The translations under genes were made by a program, and so were the position numbers. This document shows, one piece after another, positions 6,119-8,520 of a stretch of DNA of 8,520 nucleotides (its first letter is position 1; every line of letters starts with the position of its first letter). The DNA comes from Rhodospirillaceae bacterium. Lineage in GTDB: Bacteria; Pseudomonadota; Alphaproteobacteria; Rhodospirillales; Magnetospirillaceae. The stretch covers positions 1 through 8,520 of the forward strand of contig JASLCK010000008.1 of assembly GCA_030151865.1 (NCBI GenBank). The letters are read 5' to 3'. The notes under the pieces were generated by a model that was given only the letters and a program-made list of their open reading frames with translations, was not told where the DNA came from and did not search any database.

Positions 6119-7092
6119 TTTGCCGCCAACTCTTCCGTCCGGTGACTGGTCAACTGCAAAAAGATGTCTTCCAGATCGGATTCTTCGGTGGATAAGTCAA
6201 CCACTGATAAGCTGGAACGGGTCAGTGCGTCGAGAATGGCTGATACCCGGATTCTGCTGGGCTGATAGCGCAAGGCCAAATGACGGGGGCCGCGCAGTTC
6301 GGGCGCGAACTCGGCCAGGGCTGCGGGAACGGCGTCAAGGTCGCGATCGACCGTGACCACGATGGTCTTGCCGTCGATGCGCCCCAACAGGCTTTGCTTA
6401 TCCTGATCGGCCACCACTCGGCCACGGTCGATGATGGCGATGCGGTCGCACAGTTCCTGCGCTTCTTCCAGGTAATGGGTGGTCAGCAGGATGGTGACGC
6501 CCTGGGCGTTCAGCGATTTGACGTAAGACCAAAGCTGTTGGCGCAGTTCGATATCCACCCCGGCGGTGGGTTCGTCCAGCACCAGGATCGGCGGGGTATG
6601 CACCATGGCCTTGGCCACCAGCAGGCGGCGGCGCATGCCGCCCGACAGGGTGCGGGCATAGGCGTGGGCCTTGTCGGCCAATCCGACCGCTTCCAGAATT
6701 TCATCGGTGCGGCGCTGGGATGCGGGCACGCCGTAAAGACCGGCCTGAACTTCCAGCAGTTCGCGGGGGGTGAAAAACGGGTCCAGGTTCAGTTCCTGAG
6801 GAACGATGCCGATGGCGGTGCGGGCGTCGCGTTCCTCGGTTGAAACGTCGTGCCCCCAGACCAGGGCGTTGCCCGACGATTTGACCACCAGACCGGCCAA
6901 AATGTTGATCAGGGTCGATTTGCCGGCGCCGTTTGGTCCCAGCAAGCCGAAGAACGATCCCCGCGGGACTTTCAGCGAGACATGGTCCAGCGCCAGCTTG
7001 GCGGGCTGGCGGCCACGCGGCGCATAGATTTTGGTCAGATCGCGCGTCTCGACGGCGAAGGCGGGAGCGGAAGATTGCGATGGCCCGGTCAT
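6115..7092 (-). CDS. ABC transporter ATP-binding protein, DrrA/YadG (ABC-2 exporter) type
   Basis: ATPase subunit of an ABC-2-type exporter, 325 residues from the chosen ATG. All nucleotide-binding motifs are intact: Walker A GPNGAGKST (52-60), Q-loop Q99 in IVPQELNLD, signature LSGGM (149-153), Walker B ILVLDEP (169-175) and H-loop H206 in LLTTHYLEEA. The C-terminal extension ends with ESDLEDIFLQLT, a sequence typical of DrrA/YadG-like subunits. ABC-2 ATPases normally work with a separate membrane permease encoded next door; none is present here, and the coupled gene is a lipoprotein hydrolase. ATG 7092 is preferred. A TTG at 7128 would add 12 residues (opening MQPTNQFSSQ) and neither start has a strong Shine-Dalgarno. 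The gene diverges from the zinc-finger gene across fewer than 80 bp. Confidence 0.93.
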   Translation of the reverse strand: MTGPSQSSAPAFAVETRDLTKIYAPRGRQPAKLALDHVSLKVPRGSFFGLLGPNGAGKSTLINILAGLVVKSSGNALVWGHDVSTEERDARTAIGIVPQELNLDPFFTPRELLEVQAGLYGVPASQRRTDEILEAVGLADKAHAYARTLSGGMRRRLLVAKAMVHTPPILVLDEPTAGVDIELRQQLWSYVKSLNAQGVTILLTTHYLEEAQELCDRIAIIDRGRVVADQDKQSLLGRIDGKTIVVTVDRDLDAVPAALAEFAPELRGPRHLALRYQPSRIRVSAILDALTRSSLSVVDLSTEESDLEDIFLQLTSHRTEELAAK

Positions 7093-7110
7093 GATCCGTT
7101 GAGAAGAGAA

Positions 7111-7138
7111 TTGATTGGTTGGCTGCAATGGGTATCAT
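7111..7138 (+). promoter_or_regulatory. Candidate promoter of the zinc-finger gene
   Basis: TTGATT (7111-7116, 4 of 6 to the -35 consensus), a 16-bp spacer and TATCAT (7133-7138, 5 of 6 to the -10) would start transcription near 7145, about 25 bases before the ATG. It overlaps the upstream part of the divergent ATPase gene. Confidence 0.4.
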
Positions 7139-7169
7139 CCGGCGGACCGACCGCGCAATGAGGATCAGC

Positions 7170-7349
7170 ATGACCAAGGAAGTCGTTACGGCCACCAGCA
7201 CGACCGTCTCCTGTGAGGGAACGGGCCCCGCCCTCGGCCACCCCAAGGTTTATTTGACCTTCAAGCCCGGCGAAACCGAGCTGGTGTGTCCCTATTGCAG
7301 CCGCACTTTTGTGCTGGCTGAAGGTGCCAAGGCCTCGCACGGCCATTGA
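7170..7349 (+). CDS. CHCC-type zinc-finger protein, homologue of complex I subunit NDUFS6
   Basis: Protein of 59 residues that is almost entirely a zf-CHCC domain. Ligands are C15, H24 (in LGHPKVYL), C40 and C43 (in LVCPYCSRTF), the order and spacing of the mitochondrial NDUFS6/13-kDa complex I subunit and its alphaproteobacterial relatives. In mitochondria this subunit binds zinc at the peripheral arm of NADH:ubiquinone oxidoreductase and is needed for late assembly; a matching bacterial role is inferred from homology. ATG 7170 is chosen because GAGGA lies about five bases upstream; in-frame ATGs at 7158 and further upstream would add non-conserved residues. The gene is closed by a terminator and followed by polA on the same strand; no other complex I genes are in the window. 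Confidence 0.88.
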   Translation: MTKEVVTATSTTVSCEGTGPALGHPKVYLTFKPGETELVCPYCSRTFVLAEGAKASHGH

Positions 7350-7367
7350 TTTCGCCCCGCTTCGCCG

Positions 7368-7382
7368 TCAGGCCGGGCCTGA
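7368..7382. repeat. Short inverted repeat before the terminator
   Basis: TCAGGC-CGG-GCCTGA forms a 6-bp stem with a three-base loop between the zinc-finger stop codon and the terminator. It may add to 3'-end stability. Confidence 0.4.
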
Positions 7383-7384
7383 GT

Positions 7385-7421
7385 GCCCGCCTGCGGCGCA
7401 AAGCGGGCTTTTAGCGTTTTT
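7385..7421 (+). terminator. Intrinsic terminator of the zinc-finger gene
   Basis: GCCCGC (7385-7390) pairs with GCGGGC (7403-7408), followed at once by TTTT, and then TTTTT at 7417-7421. GC-only stem plus T-run on the plus strand is the standard form, 36 bases after the stop codon. It separates this gene from polA. Confidence 0.8.
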
Positions 7422-7433
7422 AGAATCTTGTCC

Positions 7434-7459
7434 GGGCGGGCCAACGGTGGTTGCCGCCC
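7434..7459 (+). promoter_or_regulatory. GC-rich hairpin in the polA upstream region
   Basis: GGGCGG (7434-7439) pairs with CCGCCC (7454-7459), and CAAC (7442-7445) with GTTG (7450-7453) around a four-base loop; a two-base bulge lies on the left arm. It ends 11 bases before the polA Shine-Dalgarno and has no T-run. It could be a leader structure or a protein-binding dyad. Confidence 0.35.
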
Positions 7460-7480
7460 CTTACCCATTTGAGGACCGCC

Positions 7481-8520
7481 ATGACGGAAGCGCCGATGCG
7501 GCATGTCACCTTGGTGGACGGCTCGGGATTCATTTTCCGCGCCTTCCACGGTCTGCCGATGATGACCCGCCCCGACGGCACCCCCGTCAATGCGGTCTAT
7601 GGCTTTACCAGCATGCTGATGAAGCTGTTGCAGGAATCCGGGTCGGACTATCTGGCGGTGATCTTCGATGCCGGGCGCGAAACTTTCCGCTCGGAAATTT
7701 ATCCGGACTACAAAGCCCATCGTCCGCCGCCGCCGGAAGAACTGATCCCCCAGTTCGAATTGATCCGCGACGCGGTGCGCGCTTTCAACCTGCCGTGCGT
7801 CGAATTGCCGGGATATGAAGCCGACGATCTGATCGCCACTTACGCCCGTCTGGCGACGGAACGCGGGGCGGGGGTGACCATCGTGTCGTCGGACAAGGAT
7901 CTGATGCAGTTGATCGGTCCCGGCGTCACTATGCTGGATCCGCTGAAGAATCGCATCATCGGCCCCGACGAAGTGCGCGAGAAATTCGGCGTCGATCCGA
8001 ACCGGGTGGTGGATGTCCAGGCCCTGGCCGGTGACGCTACCGACAATGTGCCGGGCGTGCCGGGCATCGGCGTTAAGACGGCTGCCCAGTTGATCGAGGA
8101 ATATGGCGATCTGGAAGGTCTGCTGGCCCGCGCGGGCGAGATCAAACAGCCCAAGCGCCGCGAAAATCTGATCAATAACGCCGAACTGGCCCGCATTTCC
8201 CGCCGTCTGGTGGAACTGTGCCAAGATGCCCCGGTGCCCGAACCGTTGGACAATTTCGCCCTGCGGCAGCCTGATCCGGCCACGGTTTTGGCTTTTATCG
8301 ATCAGCAGGGTTTCCGCTCGATCCGCTCGTGCGTGGTGGCGCATTTGGGTGGTGCGGCGGCCTCGGTCCCGGTCAGCGCCCCCATCCGGGCGGCTGCGGC
8401 CAAGCCGGTGCAGGGGGATTTGCTGGCGGGCGCGTCTGCTCCGGCGGTTCCGCCCGGCGAGGGGGAGCGCATGGCTGTGCCCCCCAGTGACGCCCCGGCG
8501 GTGGACAAGACGGAATATGA
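7481..8520 (+). CDS. polA: DNA polymerase I, 5'-3' exonuclease domain and linker (C-terminus outside window)
   Basis: Enzyme of Okazaki-fragment processing and excision repair. The first 346 residues are present and the frame is open at the right edge. The 5'-3' flap nuclease domain (about 6-290) is complete with its metal-binding acids: D13 in LVDGSG, D63 in IFDAGRETFR, E113/D115/D116 in YEADDL, D138/D140 in SSDKDL, D185/D188 in GDATDNVPG. The last belongs to the helix-hairpin-helix DNA-binding part, which continues GVPGIGVKTA. R70 and K78-R81 (KAHR) match the substrate-binding region. From about 290 the sequence becomes an Ala/Pro-rich linker leading to the 3'-5' exonuclease-like domain, so proofreading and polymerase residues cannot be checked here. 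ATG 7481 is supported by GAGG six bases upstream; an in-frame ATG at 7496 is less well placed. Confidence 0.97.
   Translation, partial: MTEAPMRHVTLVDGSGFIFRAFHGLPMMTRPDGTPVNAVYGFTSMLMKLLQESGSDYLAVIFDAGRETFRSEIYPDYKAHRPPPPEELIPQFELIRDAVRAFNLPCVELPGYEADDLIATYARLATERGAGVTIVSSDKDLMQLIGPGVTMLDPLKNRIIGPDEVREKFGVDPNRVVDVQALAGDATDNVPGVPGIGVKTAAQLIEEYGDLEGLLARAGEIKQPKRRENLINNAELARISRRLVELCQDAPVPEPLDNFALRQPDPATVLAFIDQQGFRSIRSCVVAHLGGAAASVPVSAPIRAAAAKPVQGDLLAGASAPAVPPGEGERMAVPPSDAPAVDKTEY

Noticed and set aside
7292..8344. A 350-codon open frame on the minus strand, antisense to polA
   Set aside because: It lies opposite a highly conserved 5'-3' exonuclease domain, its translation has no recognisable motif, and long antisense frames are common in GC-rich genes.

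Overview
The window looks like chromosomal DNA of an alphaproteobacterium, probably of the Rhodospirillales (Magnetospirillum-like). This rests on the GC-rich coding sequence, the protein flavour, and a CHCC zinc-finger gene of the mitochondrial complex I NDUFS6 type beside polA. The taxonomic call is inference. I see no tRNA, rRNA, CRISPR array, transposase or prophage gene.

Left part (1-3476). A minus-strand acyl-CoA dehydrogenase, cut by the left edge, is transcribed away from a plus-strand LysR-type regulator. The short gap between them carries two touching dyads, a plausible LysR operator. Next on the plus strand is a membrane diguanylate cyclase that joins a periplasmic NMT1/THI5-like binding domain to a complete cytoplasmic GGDEF domain with an I-site. 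A hairpin-rich stretch with a perfect 33-bp palindrome follows.

Middle (3477-5098). A 98-residue protein with two widely separated CxxC pairs converges, with only 7 bp between stop codons, on a 346-residue mostly helical protein that I do not recognise. The 277 bp upstream of the helical protein contain no gene but an unusual run of dyads, several in the probable 5' leader and one bracketing the likely ribosome binding site.

Right part (5099-8520). A minus-strand two-gene operon encodes a DrrA/YadG-type ABC ATPase and an alpha/beta hydrolase (monoacylglycerol lipase/lysophospholipase-like, probably a lipoprotein). They are coupled by a 4-bp ATGA overlap, and no permease is visible. Divergent from it is the small CHCC zinc-finger gene, closed by a clear intrinsic terminator. 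Then comes polA, of which only the 5'-3' exonuclease domain and linker lie in the window.

The genes look like separate transcription units rather than one pathway. The only tight functional linkage is the ATPase-hydrolase pair; regulation of the dehydrogenase by the LysR protein is likely but inferred. The points most worth a second look are the sensor cyclase, the permease-less ATPase-lipase operon, the unrecognised helical protein and its structured upstream region.
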